64,000 nucleotides of DNA. Origin: an uncultured Prevotellaceae bacterium. Lineage in GTDB: Bacteria > Bacteroidota > Bacteroidia > Bacteroidales > Muribaculaceae. The stretch covers positions 1 to 64,000 of the forward strand of contig ONRP01000028.1 in NCBI GenBank assembly GCA_900320245.1, given 5' to 3'. Of the stretch, positions 8,574 to 17,107 are shown piece by piece; position 1 is the stretch's first letter; every line of letters begins with the position of its first letter. The notes below the pieces were generated by a model that did not search any database, was not told where the DNA came from, and saw only the letters and a program-made list of their open reading frames with translations. The translations under genes and the position numbers were made by a program.

Positions 8574-9137
8574 ATGGAGAAGCAGTACGAGAATATCATC
8601 ATCGGCATCGACCCGGGCACCAACGTCATGGGCTATGCCCTGCTGGGCGTGAACGGCAAGAAGCCCGAACTCATCGTCATGGGCGTGCTGCAGTTGGGCC
8701 GCATGGAGGACCACTACATGCGCCTGCGCCACATCTATGAGCGCGTGAGCGGCGTCATTCAGGAATATCTGCCCGACGAGATGGCCATCGAGGCCCCCTT
8801 CTACGGCAAGAACGTGCAGTCGATGCTCAAACTGGGCCGTGCCCAGGGCGTGGCGATGGTCGCCGCCCTCAACCGCGAGATTCCCATCACCGAGTACGAG
8901 CCGCGCAAAATCAAGATGGCCATCACCGGCAACGGTGCCGCCAGCAAGGAGCAGGTGGCACTGATGCTGCAGCGCACGCTGGGCATCGCCGACGAACAGA
9001 TGCCTGCACTGCTCGATGCCACCGACGCCCTGGCCGCCGCGTTGTGCCACTTCTATGAGCGCAACAAGCCCTTCCAGAGCAAGGGCTCCAAATCCTGGAA
9101 ATCGTTCATCGCCCAGCATCCCGACCGCGTCAAGTGA
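8574..9137 (+). CDS. ruvC: Holliday junction resolvase RuvC
   Basis: The 188-residue protein has the RNase H-like RuvC fold with all four acidic residues: Asp 13 in GIDPGT, Glu 73 in AIEAPF, and Asp 148 and Asp 151 in [12 protein letters not shown]. It cleaves Holliday junctions symmetrically, working with RuvAB in recombinational repair. Length is typical. ruvA and ruvB are not adjacent. The start is chosen from the promoter position. Confidence 0.93.
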   Translation: MEKQYENIIIGIDPGTNVMGYALLGVNGKKPELIVMGVLQLGRMEDHYMRLRHIYERVSGVIQEYLPDEMAIEAPFYGKNVQSMLKLGRAQGVAMVAALNREIPITEYEPRKIKMAITGNGAASKEQVALMLQRTLGIADEQMPALLDATDALAAALCHFYERNKPFQSKGSKSWKSFIAQHPDRVK

Positions 9138-9169
9138 GAAGTCGGTGTGTAATAATTGCGACCAGGTAA

Positions 9170-9246
9170 TATAACCGTGATGTCGCACGGGAAATGATCC
9201 AAATTTTGAATTCTTTTGAAAAATTTCCCGCCCTCGGGCGGTTATA
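9170..9246. repeat. Dispersed hairpin element (copy 1)
   Basis: The outer arms TATAACCG (from 9170) and CGGTTATA enclose GTCGCACGGGAAAT, an AT-rich loop and ATTTCCCG. A second copy with the same CGTG-TGTCGCACGGGAAAT core and ATTTCCCG end lies at 45926-45984. It is non-coding. The rest of the gap to 9403 shows nothing clear. Confidence 0.6.
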
Positions 9247-9403
9247 ATTCTGGCAGTTGAATTATGATTCATCATCTTTCCCCTGTTTTTTTGCCTTACC
9301 ATTTCCGTTCAATCATGGACGGCCTTTAAACCATTTTGATGTTTTTGGGTCTAAATTATAAGAAGATAAACCAGTAATAATAACCAGATTAAAACTGAAA
9401 ATT

Positions 9404-9946
9404 ATGAAACGCTTGATTTTAATGGCAGTGGTTCTCTGCCTCGCAACAGGATTGACAACGCAGGCACAAGTGAGTCGCCAGAGGGGGGTGAAACGTGCTC
9501 AAAACAGTGAACAGGTGGTCACCGGACCCAGGTCTCAACGCGTGGCCGGAAAGCCGCAGCGCAATGACAAGCAGACCAGTGTAAAGACTGGCGATGATGT
9601 CAAGAAGAATAATGTTGACAATGCTAAGAACGATGCCTACCGGAATTACAGAATCGCAGTCAAGAAGGTGGAAAGTGCGCAGAAAAAGGTGGATAACACC
9701 CAGCGCAAACTGGAGAAACTGCAGCAGGATCTCGTCAATGAACGACTGAAAGTGGCCGAAAAAATCACATCGGGCAACGGCCTGACTACCGAGGTGGCAT
9801 CGGCTTTGGAAAAGGCTCTGCAGGAGGTGGACGAGAAGTACGGAGCCAAGATCGCTGGTGCCCGCACAGCCTTTGAAAGTGCTCAACTCGACCTGGAGCA
9901 TGCCAAGGCCAATCTGGAGGCTGCCGAGATGGAGTACAAGCGCTAA
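9404..9946 (+). CDS. Secreted coiled-coil protein of unknown function
   Basis: 180 residues with a signal peptide (MKRLILMAVVLCLATGLTTQAQ), a basic Gln/Arg-rich linker, then about 120 residues of heptad-type helix (residues 60-180) rich in Lys, Glu, Ala and Leu. The likely location is the periplasm or outer membrane. No family is recognised. It is monocistronic, with a strong terminator right after it. Lys/Glu repeats make a structural or adhesin-spacer role possible, but nothing in the sequence decides. Confidence 0.75.
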   Translation: MKRLILMAVVLCLATGLTTQAQVSRQRGVKRAQNSEQVVTGPRSQRVAGKPQRNDKQTSVKTGDDVKKNNVDNAKNDAYRNYRIAVKKVESAQKKVDNTQRKLEKLQQDLVNERLKVAEKITSGNGLTTEVASALEKALQEVDEKYGAKIAGARTAFESAQLDLEHAKANLEAAEMEYKR

Positions 9947-9975
9947 GTGTTAATCCGACAATAGGATATCATCAA

Positions 9976-10012
9976 GATGAGGTCAGCAGAATCTGGCCTC
10001 ATCCTTTTTTTT
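9976..10012 (+). terminator. Rho-independent terminator
   Basis: GATGAGGTCAG pairs with CTGGCCTCATC (loop CAGAAT), followed by nine T, 30 bp after the coiled-coil gene. Confidence 0.85.
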
Positions 10013-10168
10013 GTGGAGCCTGTCCAGAATGGCGTGAAGTGCTCATAATGGTTTCATTATAAGCAAAACAGGAGAACCGTCTTTGGGTTCTTAGGGACAA
10101 TGAAGAGGGTGATTTTTAGTTAAATCTGTTAAAGTGGAAGTTTTGTTAATAATTCTTTTGGTCAGACC

Positions 10169-10199
10169 TTTGTTGGGTGGTGAAAAATGCTTACCTTTG
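10169..10199 (+). promoter_or_regulatory. Promoter of the TonB receptor operon (TTTG-N19-TACCTTTG)
   Basis: TTTG at 10169-10172 and TACCTTTG at 10192-10199 are separated by exactly 19 bp, a full match to the Bacteroidetes consensus. The start site near 10206 gives a leader of about 230 nt. A 74-codon frame starting at 10187 would begin upstream of this start site and is not called. Confidence 0.8.
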
Positions 10200-10243
10200 C
10201 ACCCGAATTGAAGACTATAACGAAAATGTCGATTTATTCATTA

Positions 10244-10318
10244 GGTATACCCTTTAGGATAACTTGTAGTGGTGAGGCTGCCAGCCAATTCTATAACCCG
10301 CTGCAGGAAAGGGTATCC
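10244..10318 (+). promoter_or_regulatory. Structured leader RNA domain, riboswitch-like
   Basis: P1 pairs 10244-10255 with 10308-10318 (11 bp, one bulged U). P2 pairs 10263-10272 (CTTGTAGTGG) with 10298-10307 (CCGCTGCAGG), ten contiguous pairs including G-U. P3 is GGCU-GCC-AGCC at 10276-10286. P1 and P2 abut on the 3' side and are joined by a 7-nt bulge AGGATAA on the 5' side. GGATA in that bulge can pair with TATCC at the end of P1, offering an alternative fold. A terminator follows at 10328. The architecture is that of a cis-regulatory aptamer plus expression platform; I could not match it to a class I know. Confidence 0.6.
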
Positions 10319-10327
10319 AGCGACAAA

Positions 10328-10378
10328 CGCGCTGTATTTTACGGGGAGAGTACCGTAAATGCAGCGCGAAACTTTTTT
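10328..10378 (+). terminator. Terminator inside the 5' leader (attenuator candidate)
   Basis: CGCGCTGTATTTTACGG pairs with CCGTAAATGCAGCGCG (one bulge) around a GGAGAGTA loop, then GAAAC and six T. It lies between the promoter and the ATG at 10438, so it would stop transcription before the receptor gene unless prevented. Confidence 0.8.
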
Positions 10379-10437
10379 AGGCAATATTCATTTTTATACA
10401 ACAATTATTAATTTTAGTTATCATTAAAAGTTTTACT

Positions 10438-13400
10438 ATGTTGAGAACAGTTAAGTTTATGGCCTTGGTGGCAATGCTGTTTGTGGCATTGTCGGCAAGC
10501 GCTCAGGTGACGACCTCGGCACTGTCGGGTGTTGTGACCGATGAAAATCAACAGGCGATGATTGGCGCAACAATCACCGCATTGCACACGCCCTCAGGCA
10601 CTAAGTACAACGCCGTGACCAACATGGATGGCCGTTACACCATCCAGGGTATGCGTCCCGGTGGTCCCTACACCGTTACGGTGAGTTACATCGGCTATGA
10701 GCCCCGCAGCATTGAAGGCGTGACCCTGCAACTGGCTGAGACCTCCAACCTTGACTTTGACATGAGCATTGATGCCAACACGCTGGGTGAGGTTGTGGTT
10801 ACTGCAGCCGCCACCAAATTCCGTGCCGAGAAGACCGGTGCCGCTACCAACATCAACAGTGCCCAGATCACCAATCTGCCCACTGTTACCCGCAGCCTGA
10901 CAGACATTACCCGTCTGTCGCCCTTCGGTGGTAACGGTATGAGTTTTGCCGGTACCGACGGCCGTACTGCCAACTTCACCGTTGACGGTGCCAACTTCAA
11001 CAATAACTTCGGTCTGAGCGACAACCTGCCTGGTGGTGGCAACCCCATCAGCATCGAGGCTATCGAGGAGATGCAGGTCGTTATTTCGCCCTACGATGTT
11101 CGTCAGACCAACTTTATCGGTGGTGGTGTGAACGCTATCACCAAGAGTGGTACCAACAAGTTCCGTGGCAGTGCCTATATCTTCCACCGCAACGAGAACA
11201 TGCGCGGTGACGCTGTACAGCGCACCCAGATTGGTCAGGCCCGCGAGAAATTCAAGGTGACCACCTATGGTGCTACCATCGGCGGCCCGATCATCAAGGA
11301 CAAACTGTTCTTCTTTGTGAACGGTGAGATGACCAAGCAGCCGACTATAGTCAACTCATGGGTTGCTTCACGGGACGGTGTTGCCATTCCCGACCAGTAC
11401 GTCTCGCGCACCACGCTCGCTGACCTGGAGCGCGTGAGCAACCACGTGAAGAGCAAATATGGCTATGACACGGGTTCATGGACCAAATTCCCTGCCGACG
11501 AGAACAACTATAAGATCCTCGCCCGTCTGGACTGGAACATCAACCATGACCATCACCTGGCCCTGCGCTACAACTACACCAAGAACCGCTATTGGAGCAA
11601 TCCCAATGCGACCTCGATGGACGGTGGCACGCGTATGGCAACTGCCCGTGTATCTCAGAAGTCCTTCTCCTTCGCCAACTCGATGTATGGCATGGACAAC
11701 CTGGTACACTCCTTCTCTGTAGACCTGAACAGCCGTCTGACCGACAACCTGTCGAACCAGTTCCTGGCTACCCTGTCTAAACTGGACGATATCCGCGCCA
11801 GCAACTCGAGCGAGTTCCCCTTCATCGACATCACGATGACCGATGCCGACGGCAACAAGGACAACTACATGGCTCTGGGTTATGAGTTGTTCACCTGGAA
11901 TAACGCCGTTCACAACACCATCTGGAACCTGCGTGACGACGTGACCTGGTACTATGGTAACCACAAGATCATGGGTGGTCTGTCGTTTGAACACCAGATG
12001 GCCGACAACCAGTATATGCGTAACGGTACCGGTTACTACCGCTATAACAGCGTTGACGACTTCATCAACGGCGCTACGCCCGAGGTTGTCTGCTTGACCT
12101 ACGGTTACGGTAGCGAGACCAAGCCTGCTGCCCGCGTGCAGTTCAACAAGGCTGGTATCTATGCCCAGGACGAGTGGAACGTGACCAAGCGCTTCAAGTT
12201 GACCTATGGTCTGCGTCTCGACGGTCTGTTCTTCAACAACGGTGACCTGATCACCAACAACGCTATTCTGGCACTGACCTATTATGACAATAAGGGTAAT
12301 GAGCGTCACATCGACACTGGCAAGTGGCCCAACAGCAACCTGATCGTTCAACCTCGCCTCGGCTTCAGCTGGGACGTGCTCGGCAACAAGGTGCTGAAGG
12401 TGCGCGGTGGTACGGGTCTCTTCTCGGGCCGTCTGCCCCTCGTATTCTTCACCAACATGCCCACCAACGGCGGTCTGGTACAGTATCAGGCTCAACTCAA
12501 CGCCAACACCAAGATTGGTGGTATGGTTAAGGATCCCAACACGGGTGAAATGGTCTACAAGCCCAACCGTGGCTTTGAGAACTACACTGGTGCCTACACT
12601 ACCGATGCCAACGGTAACCGCTACATTGACATGAGCCAGTTTGCCGGCGGTCTGGTGACCGAGAACGGCCAGGCTTCGATCAATGCTCTGCGCAACAAAC
12701 TCATCGCTATGGGTTATCCCGAGAACGTGACCTCTGACATGGGTACTGTTCCCTCGGCCGTCAATGGCGTGGATCCCAAGTTCAAGATGCCGATGGTCTG
12801 GAAGACCTCGCTGGCTGTTGACTACAGCATCCCCGTTTCGTTCCCCTTCAGCGTAACCATCGAGGGTATCTTCAACAAGAACATCAACGCTGCCAGCATC
12901 AGCGACTGGTCTATCCCCAGCGTGGGTGGCTATGCCCGCTTCAACGGTGCTGACAACCGTCCCATCTATCCCGCCGGATACCGCACGGGTACCAAGGCTT
13001 TCGTCCTGGAGAACACCAGCCGTGGTTATGGTTGGATTGGCAACATCACCTTGAATGCTGAGCCCACCGACTGGCTGAGCCTGATGGCCGCTTACACCCA
13101 CACCGTACAGAAGGAAGTTACCGGTATGCCCGGTAGCGCTGCCGAGAGTGCCTTCACCTATGTTCCCACCGTTGAGGGTCCCAACAACATCAAGTTGCAC
13201 AACTCGCAGTATGTAACTCCTGACCGTTTCATCGCTTCGGCAACCGGTCATGACCGCAGCGGTAACCACTATGGCCTGATCTATGAGGCATGGCGCGGTG
13301 GTTACAACTACTCCTACATGATGGCCAACGACATGAACGGCGACGGCTACAACTACGACGCACTGTACATCCCCACCGACGAGCAGGTCGCTAACGGTGA

Positions 13401-13833
13401 GTTCCGCTTCGTGAGCGAGGGCGACAAGAACCGCTTCATGGACTATGTACATGCCAACAACTACTTGAAGAACAATCAGGGCAAGTATGCCGAGGCTTAC
13501 AGCCTGTACAGCCCCTGGGTACATCGCATCGACCTGAGTTACAAGCATGACTTCTCGGTGAACGTGTGCGGTGCCAAGCACACCCTGCAGTTGCTCCTTG
13601 ACGTGAAGAACGTGCTGAACTTCTTCAACTCGAGTTGGGGTGTGAGCAAGTACCTCAACCCCGAAATCGGCAGCGATCCCCGCATCCTGAAGTATGAGGG
13701 CGTTGACGCTCAGGGTTATGCCACCTTCTCGACTCCCAAGTCGATTGACGGTGCTACCAAGACCTTCGTTCCCAACAAGGCCATCGGTCAGTGCTGGAAC
13801 GCATCTATCGGTATCAAGTACATCTTCAACTAA
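10438..13833 (+). CDS. Oar-like TonB-dependent outer-membrane receptor
   Basis: 1131 residues: signal peptide 1-22 (ASAQ end), carboxypeptidase-D regulatory-like domain at about 26-115 (GVVTDENQQAMIGATI, YIGYEPRS), a plug with GEVVVTAAATK, NINSAQITNLPT and IEAIEEMQVVISPYDVRQ, then a large beta-barrel ending in a C-terminal aromatic strand (GIKYIFN). The pattern matches the Oar branch of TonB receptors, distinct from SusC because no SusD partner follows. It should import a bulky substrate across the outer membrane using TonB energy. It begins an operon with the BACON/OB-like lipoprotein 23 bp downstream. Its leader contains the structured RNA and terminator described separately. Confidence 0.88.
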   Translation: MLRTVKFMALVAMLFVALSASAQVTTSALSGVVTDENQQAMIGATITALHTPSGTKYNAVTNMDGRYTIQGMRPGGPYTVTVSYIGYEPRSIEGVTLQLAETSNLDFDMSIDANTLGEVVVTAAATKFRAEKTGAATNINSAQITNLPTVTRSLTDITRLSPFGGNGMSFAGTDGRTANFTVDGANFNNNFGLSDNLPGGGNPISIEAIEEMQVVISPYDVRQTNFIGGGVNAITKSGTNKFRGSAYIFHRNENMRGDAVQRTQIGQAREKFKVTTYGATIGGPIIKDKLFFFVNGEMTKQPTIVNSWVASRDGVAIPDQYVSRTTLADLERVSNHVKSKYGYDTGSWTKFPADENNYKILARLDWNINHDHHLALRYNYTKNRYWSNPNATSMDGGTRMATARVSQKSFSFANSMYGMDNLVHSFSVDLNSRLTDNLSNQFLATLSKLDDIRASNSSEFPFIDITMTDADGNKDNYMALGYELFTWNNAVHNTIWNLRDDVTWYYGNHKIMGGLSFEHQMADNQYMRNGTGYYRYNSVDDFINGATPEVVCLTYGYGSETKPAARVQFNKAGIYAQDEWNVTKRFKLTYGLRLDGLFFNNGDLITNNAILALTYYDNKGNERHIDTGKWPNSNLIVQPRLGFSWDVLGNKVLKVRGGTGLFSGRLPLVFFTNMPTNGGLVQYQAQLNANTKIGGMVKDPNTGEMVYKPNRGFENYTGAYTTDANGNRYIDMSQFAGGLVTENGQASINALRNKLIAMGYPENVTSDMGTVPSAVNGVDPKFKMPMVWKTSLAVDYSIPVSFPFSVTIEGIFNKNINAASISDWSIPSVGGYARFNGADNRPIYPAGYRTGTKAFVLENTSRGYGWIGNITLNAEPTDWLSLMAAYTHTVQKEVTGMPGSAAESAFTYVPTVEGPNNIKLHNSQYVTPDRFIASATGHDRSGNHYGLIYEAWRGGYNYSYMMANDMNGDGYNYDALYIPTDEQVANGEFRFVSEGDKNRFMDYVHANNYLKNNQGKYAEAYSLYSPWVHRIDLSYKHDFSVNVCGAKHTLQLLLDVKNVLNFFNSSWGVSKYLNPEIGSDPRILKYEGVDAQGYATFSTPKSIDGATKTFVPNKAIGQCWNASIGIKYIFN

Positions 13834-13856
13834 TTCCTAAAGACTAAGACAATATT

Positions 13857-15374
13857 ATGAAACTGAGATATTTTATTTCGTTTTTTGCACTGGTTGCCAT
13901 GTTGTCGGCTTGCTCCGATGACGATGCGATGACCCTGCTCGATGAGATTCAGGTTTCGTCTTCCTATGTGGCCATTGACGAGGCTGGTGGCTCAAACACC
14001 ATTACCCTCAACGCCAAGGAGGCCTGGTCATTTGACCAGGAAGAACTTCCCGAGTGGCTGACCGTGAGCCCGATGAACGGCGGCGCTGGTGAGACCAAGG
14101 TGACCTTCAGTGCTCCCGCTACCCCCGACGGACGCACCGCCGTGCTGCATGTCGCTTGCGCTGGCAAGAAGCAGACCATCAACGTGATCCAGGGCCTGGC
14201 TACCGTTAGCGAGGCTACCTGTGCCGAGGTCATTGCCGGTCCCGAGAGCAAGACCTACCGCGTGACCGGTACCGTAAAGAGCATTGTCAACACGACCTAT
14301 GGTAACTGGTATCTCCAGGATGAGACCGGTGAGGTTTACATCTATGGTACGCTCGATGCCAAGGGCCAGACCAAGAACTTCCTGAGCCTGGGCCTGGAGG
14401 TCGGTGACATCGTTACCGTCGAGGGTCCCAAGACCGTGTATAACGGTACTGTCGAACTGGTTGACGTTACCGTTGTCAAGATTCAGAAGTCGCTGGTTAA
14501 GGTCGAGGGTTATGACCCCGAGGACGCCACCATCCCCCTGGAGGGCGGCAACGTGACCGTTAACCTGACCTGCAAGACCAACAACGGCATCTCGGTCGAG
14601 ATTCCCGACGAGGCCAAGAACTGGCTGGGTATCGTGTCGGTAACCGGTGGCGCTGAGCCCGTGGTTGTCTTCCACGCCAACGCCAACAATGGCGGCGACC
14701 GCAGCACTACCGTTGTGTTCAAGACCACCGACGACAGTGGTAAGGAATATACCGCTCAGGCAACCATCAACCAGAAGGGTGCCATCGTGGCTGCTACTGT
14801 AGCCGAGTTCCTCGAGGCTCCCGTGGGTGACACCTTCTACCGCATCACCGGTGTGATCACCAAGGTGGCCAACGCTACCTATGGCAACGTCTACATCCGT
14901 GACTGGTCGGGCGAGACCTACGTTTACGGCATCGGTTCTCAGGGCGACTTTGAGGCTGCTGGCCTGAAGGCTGGTGACGTCGTTACCCTCGTGGGCAAGC
15001 GTGGCGAGTACAAGGGCACCCCGCAAATGACCGGCGCATCGCTCGAGTCCTTCATCCCCGTTACCCCCATCAGCATCGATGAGTTCCTGGATCTGGAAGA
15101 CAATCCCAATGCCTACTATATGATTACCGGTACGATTACCGAGATCGCTAACCCGACCTATGGTAACGTCTACCTGGACGACGGCACCAACAGCGTCTAT
15201 GTCTATGGCTGCTATCCCGGTTGGGGTGCTACCGGCGACAACCGCAAGGGCCTGTTCGAGAGGGAAGGTATCGAGGTTGGTGATATCATCAGCATCATCG
15301 GCGTCAAGGCCACCTATCAGGGTGCAGCACAGATGTCCAACGGTATCTACTTCTCGCACGAGAAGCCTGAGTAA
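13857..15374 (+). CDS. Surface lipoprotein with BACON-like and repeated OB-fold-like domains
   Basis: 505 residues with a lipoprotein signal (lipobox LSAC, Cys 19). A BACON-type domain (about 30-110, SFDQEELPEWLTVSP) comes first. A unit of about 90 residues reading YRVTGTV / NWYLQDETGEVYIYG / GDIVTVEGPKT follows. The same YRITGVI-YGNVYIRD-YVYG-GDVVTLVGKRGEYKG unit recurs twice (near 320-400 and 415-495), with a second BACON-like stretch between. The repeated unit resembles the OB-fold/DUF5689-like modules in Bacteroidetes surface proteins. It is probably the outer-leaflet partner of the receptor encoded just upstream, binding the substrate. Ligand unknown; nucleic acid or a glycan would both fit such folds. 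Confidence 0.75.
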   Translation: MKLRYFISFFALVAMLSACSDDDAMTLLDEIQVSSSYVAIDEAGGSNTITLNAKEAWSFDQEELPEWLTVSPMNGGAGETKVTFSAPATPDGRTAVLHVACAGKKQTINVIQGLATVSEATCAEVIAGPESKTYRVTGTVKSIVNTTYGNWYLQDETGEVYIYGTLDAKGQTKNFLSLGLEVGDIVTVEGPKTVYNGTVELVDVTVVKIQKSLVKVEGYDPEDATIPLEGGNVTVNLTCKTNNGISVEIPDEAKNWLGIVSVTGGAEPVVVFHANANNGGDRSTTVVFKTTDDSGKEYTAQATINQKGAIVAATVAEFLEAPVGDTFYRITGVITKVANATYGNVYIRDWSGETYVYGIGSQGDFEAAGLKAGDVVTLVGKRGEYKGTPQMTGASLESFIPVTPISIDEFLDLEDNPNAYYMITGTITEIANPTYGNVYLDDGTNSVYVYGCYPGWGATGDNRKGLFEREGIEVGDIISIIGVKATYQGAAQMSNGIYFSHEKPE

Positions 15375-15444
15375 CGCTCGACAGAAAAAGGATTTTCTAA
15401 GTCCTGTTACTAAGCGAAATTTCATTTAATTCATGAATTAGCCA

Positions 15445-15478
15445 GGGGGAATACCCATCACGGATATTCCCCCTTTTT
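15445..15478 (+). terminator. Rho-independent terminator within the operon
   Basis: GGGGGAATA pairs with TATTCCCCC, then five T. It separates the lipoprotein gene from the phosphodiesterase, whose ATG lies only 13 bp further on, so the latter needs read-through or an unseen promoter. Confidence 0.85.
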
Positions 15479-15490
15479 ATAAAACATAGA

Positions 15491-16690
15491 ATGATGAAGA
15501 AATTGCTATTGCTATTGTTGGTGGTGTTGATGCCGGTGTGCTCATGGGCTGCCGGTCGTGACACCTACACCGTGATTGTGTCGCTTGACGGGCTGCGGTG
15601 GGACTATCTGGATGCCTATGACGTGCCGTTCCTGAACCAACTGGCCCACGACGGTGTCAAGGCGGTGATGCAGCCGTCGTTCCCGAGCAAGACGTTCCCC
15701 AACCACTATACGCTGGCAACGGGCCTCGTGCCTGACCATCATGGCATCATCGCCAACAGGTTCTGGGACCGTGAGCGTGGCGTGGAGTTCTCGCTGAGCA
15801 ACAATGACACGCGCAGCAAGGGCTACTATTACGGTGGCGATCCCGTGTGGCTCACGGCCAAGCGCCAGGGCGTGAAGACGGCGACGGTCTTCTGGGTGGG
15901 CAGCGATGTCACGATCAAGGACGACCATCCTACTTACTGGCGCGACTACCAGACCGAAAAGATTGACTTCCCGGGACGCGTCGACGAGGTGATCCGCCTG
16001 CTGAAGTTGCCCGAGAAGGACCGTCCTCACCTGGTGATGGCCTACTTCGAGGAGCCTGACCATAGCGGCCACGATTACGGCCCTGTGAGCCGCGAGACGC
16101 GCCAGGCGCTGGAATACCTGGACTCGTTGCTGAGCATGATGTGGACGCGCATCCAGATGCTGCCCATCGGCTCCCAGGTGAACCTGATCATCACGGGAGA
16201 CCACGGTATGACCAGTGTGGACCCTGCCCGCTTCATCAACATCAACGACTACCTGCCGCAGCGCTGGGTAGAGCGTGCGGTCAACGACTATCCCACGCTC
16301 GTCTATGCCAACAAGCCAGAGTATGTGGATTCCATCTACAACGCGCTGCAGGGCGTGGACCACATCCGTGCCTGGAAACGCGGCGAACTGCCCGAGTACC
16401 TGCAATACGGCCACAACGCCAACATGGGCGACGTGGTGGTGCTGCCCGACGTGGGCTGGCTGTTTGACTACAAACCGAGCAAGAAGCAGCGCGGCAGCCA
16501 CGGCTTTGACCACATGGCGGCCGACATGCAGGTGGGTTTCCGCGCCATCGGCCCCGACTTCAAGGTGGGTTACACCAAGCCTGAACGTTTCCGCAACGTG
16601 TGCATCTATCCGTTGCTGTGCTATCTGCTGGGTGTGACACCGTCGCCCAACGACGGCAACCTTGACGAGGTGCGCGACATGCTGCGGTGA
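15491..16690 (+). CDS. ENPP-type nucleotide pyrophosphatase/phosphodiesterase
   Basis: 399 residues with a signal peptide ending CSWA. Alkaline-phosphatase-superfamily metal sites are complete: Asp in SLDGLRWD, nucleophile Thr in KTFPNHYTLATG, Asp and His in EPDHSGHDYG, Asp-His in TGDHGMT, and His in GSHGFDH. These identify the type I phosphodiesterase/nucleotide pyrophosphatase (ENPP) family, which hydrolyses nucleotide pyrophosphate or phosphodiester bonds with two Zn ions. It acts in the periplasm or outside. Its position after the receptor and lipoprotein suggests processing of the imported or surface-bound substrate. A terminator sits just upstream of its start. Confidence 0.88.
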   Translation: MMKKLLLLLLVVLMPVCSWAAGRDTYTVIVSLDGLRWDYLDAYDVPFLNQLAHDGVKAVMQPSFPSKTFPNHYTLATGLVPDHHGIIANRFWDRERGVEFSLSNNDTRSKGYYYGGDPVWLTAKRQGVKTATVFWVGSDVTIKDDHPTYWRDYQTEKIDFPGRVDEVIRLLKLPEKDRPHLVMAYFEEPDHSGHDYGPVSRETRQALEYLDSLLSMMWTRIQMLPIGSQVNLIITGDHGMTSVDPARFININDYLPQRWVERAVNDYPTLVYANKPEYVDSIYNALQGVDHIRAWKRGELPEYLQYGHNANMGDVVVLPDVGWLFDYKPSKKQRGSHGFDHMAADMQVGFRAIGPDFKVGYTKPERFRNVCIYPLLCYLLGVTPSPNDGNLDEVRDMLR

Positions 16691-16709
16691 TTAACGCACT
16701 GTCGTGCGT

Positions 16710-16772
16710 GCATAATGTTTAAAGGATAATGTTTAGTGCTAAACATTATCCTTTATCTTTTATCCATTATGC
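16710..16772. repeat. Long perfect palindrome, probable terminator
   Basis: TAAAGGATAATGTTTAG (16720-16736) pairs perfectly with 16739-16755 across a TG loop. Outer arms GCATAATG and CATTATGC (16710-16717, 16765-16772) add a second stem. It lies just after the phosphodiesterase gene. AT-rich, without a clean T-run. Confidence 0.6.
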
Positions 16773-16803
16773 AGTGAGCGAAGCGAATTTTAAATAGGGG
16801 TAC

Positions 16804-16907
16804 AAAAAAAGGGCAAGTGAACTACAGCGCGCCGCTACAACCTCGTTACCCTTGCTTCGGTCAAGACCTGGGGGATTGGGAGGGAGCTGGCCGTGTAGGA
16901 CTTACCC
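16804..16907 (-). ncRNA. ffs: Probable small signal recognition particle RNA
   Basis: A minus-strand RNA of about 100 nt starts just after a TACTTTTG promoter and ends at seven T. The ends pair (GGGUAAGU with ACUUGCCC, then CCUACA with UGUAG), as in a long hairpin, and the apex reads CCAGGTCTTGACCGAAGC followed by AAGGGTAACGAGG, recalling the SRP apical motif. Size, hairpin shape and promoter support 4.5S-like SRP RNA. The apical loop differs from the E. coli GGAA form, so a covariance-model match is needed for certainty. Confidence 0.6.
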
Positions 16908-16912
16908 GGCTG

Positions 16913-16943
16913 CAAAAGTACTGCTTTTTCCCAATATGGCAAG
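16913..16943 (-). promoter_or_regulatory. Promoter of the SRP-like RNA
   Basis: On the minus strand CTTG (16940-16943) and TACTTTTG (16913-16920) are exactly 19 bp apart. The predicted start near 16907 is the first base of the paired RNA. Confidence 0.75.
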
Positions 16944-17107
16944 ACTTTTTCGGGAAAATATTTTATCACAAGGGCTAACGTGCTGGCTGACAGGGCCTGT
17001 GCATGCCAGGGGCTTGCAATGCCGCGACGGGTCCTGCTGGCGTGGTGGGACAGTCCGGTGTGCCGTGGCATTGCCACGGCATGCAGGAGCGGTAAAGGGG
17101 GGGGACG

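Noticed and set aside
10187-10411. A 74-codon plus-strand frame before the TonB receptor
   Set aside because: Its ATG lies in the promoter, upstream of the predicted start site, and the frame runs through the base-paired leader and terminator.
17061-17081. Palindrome TGCCGTGGCA-T-TGCCACGGCA as a terminator of the symporter gene
   Set aside because: Perfect but without a T-run on either strand; function cannot be supported.
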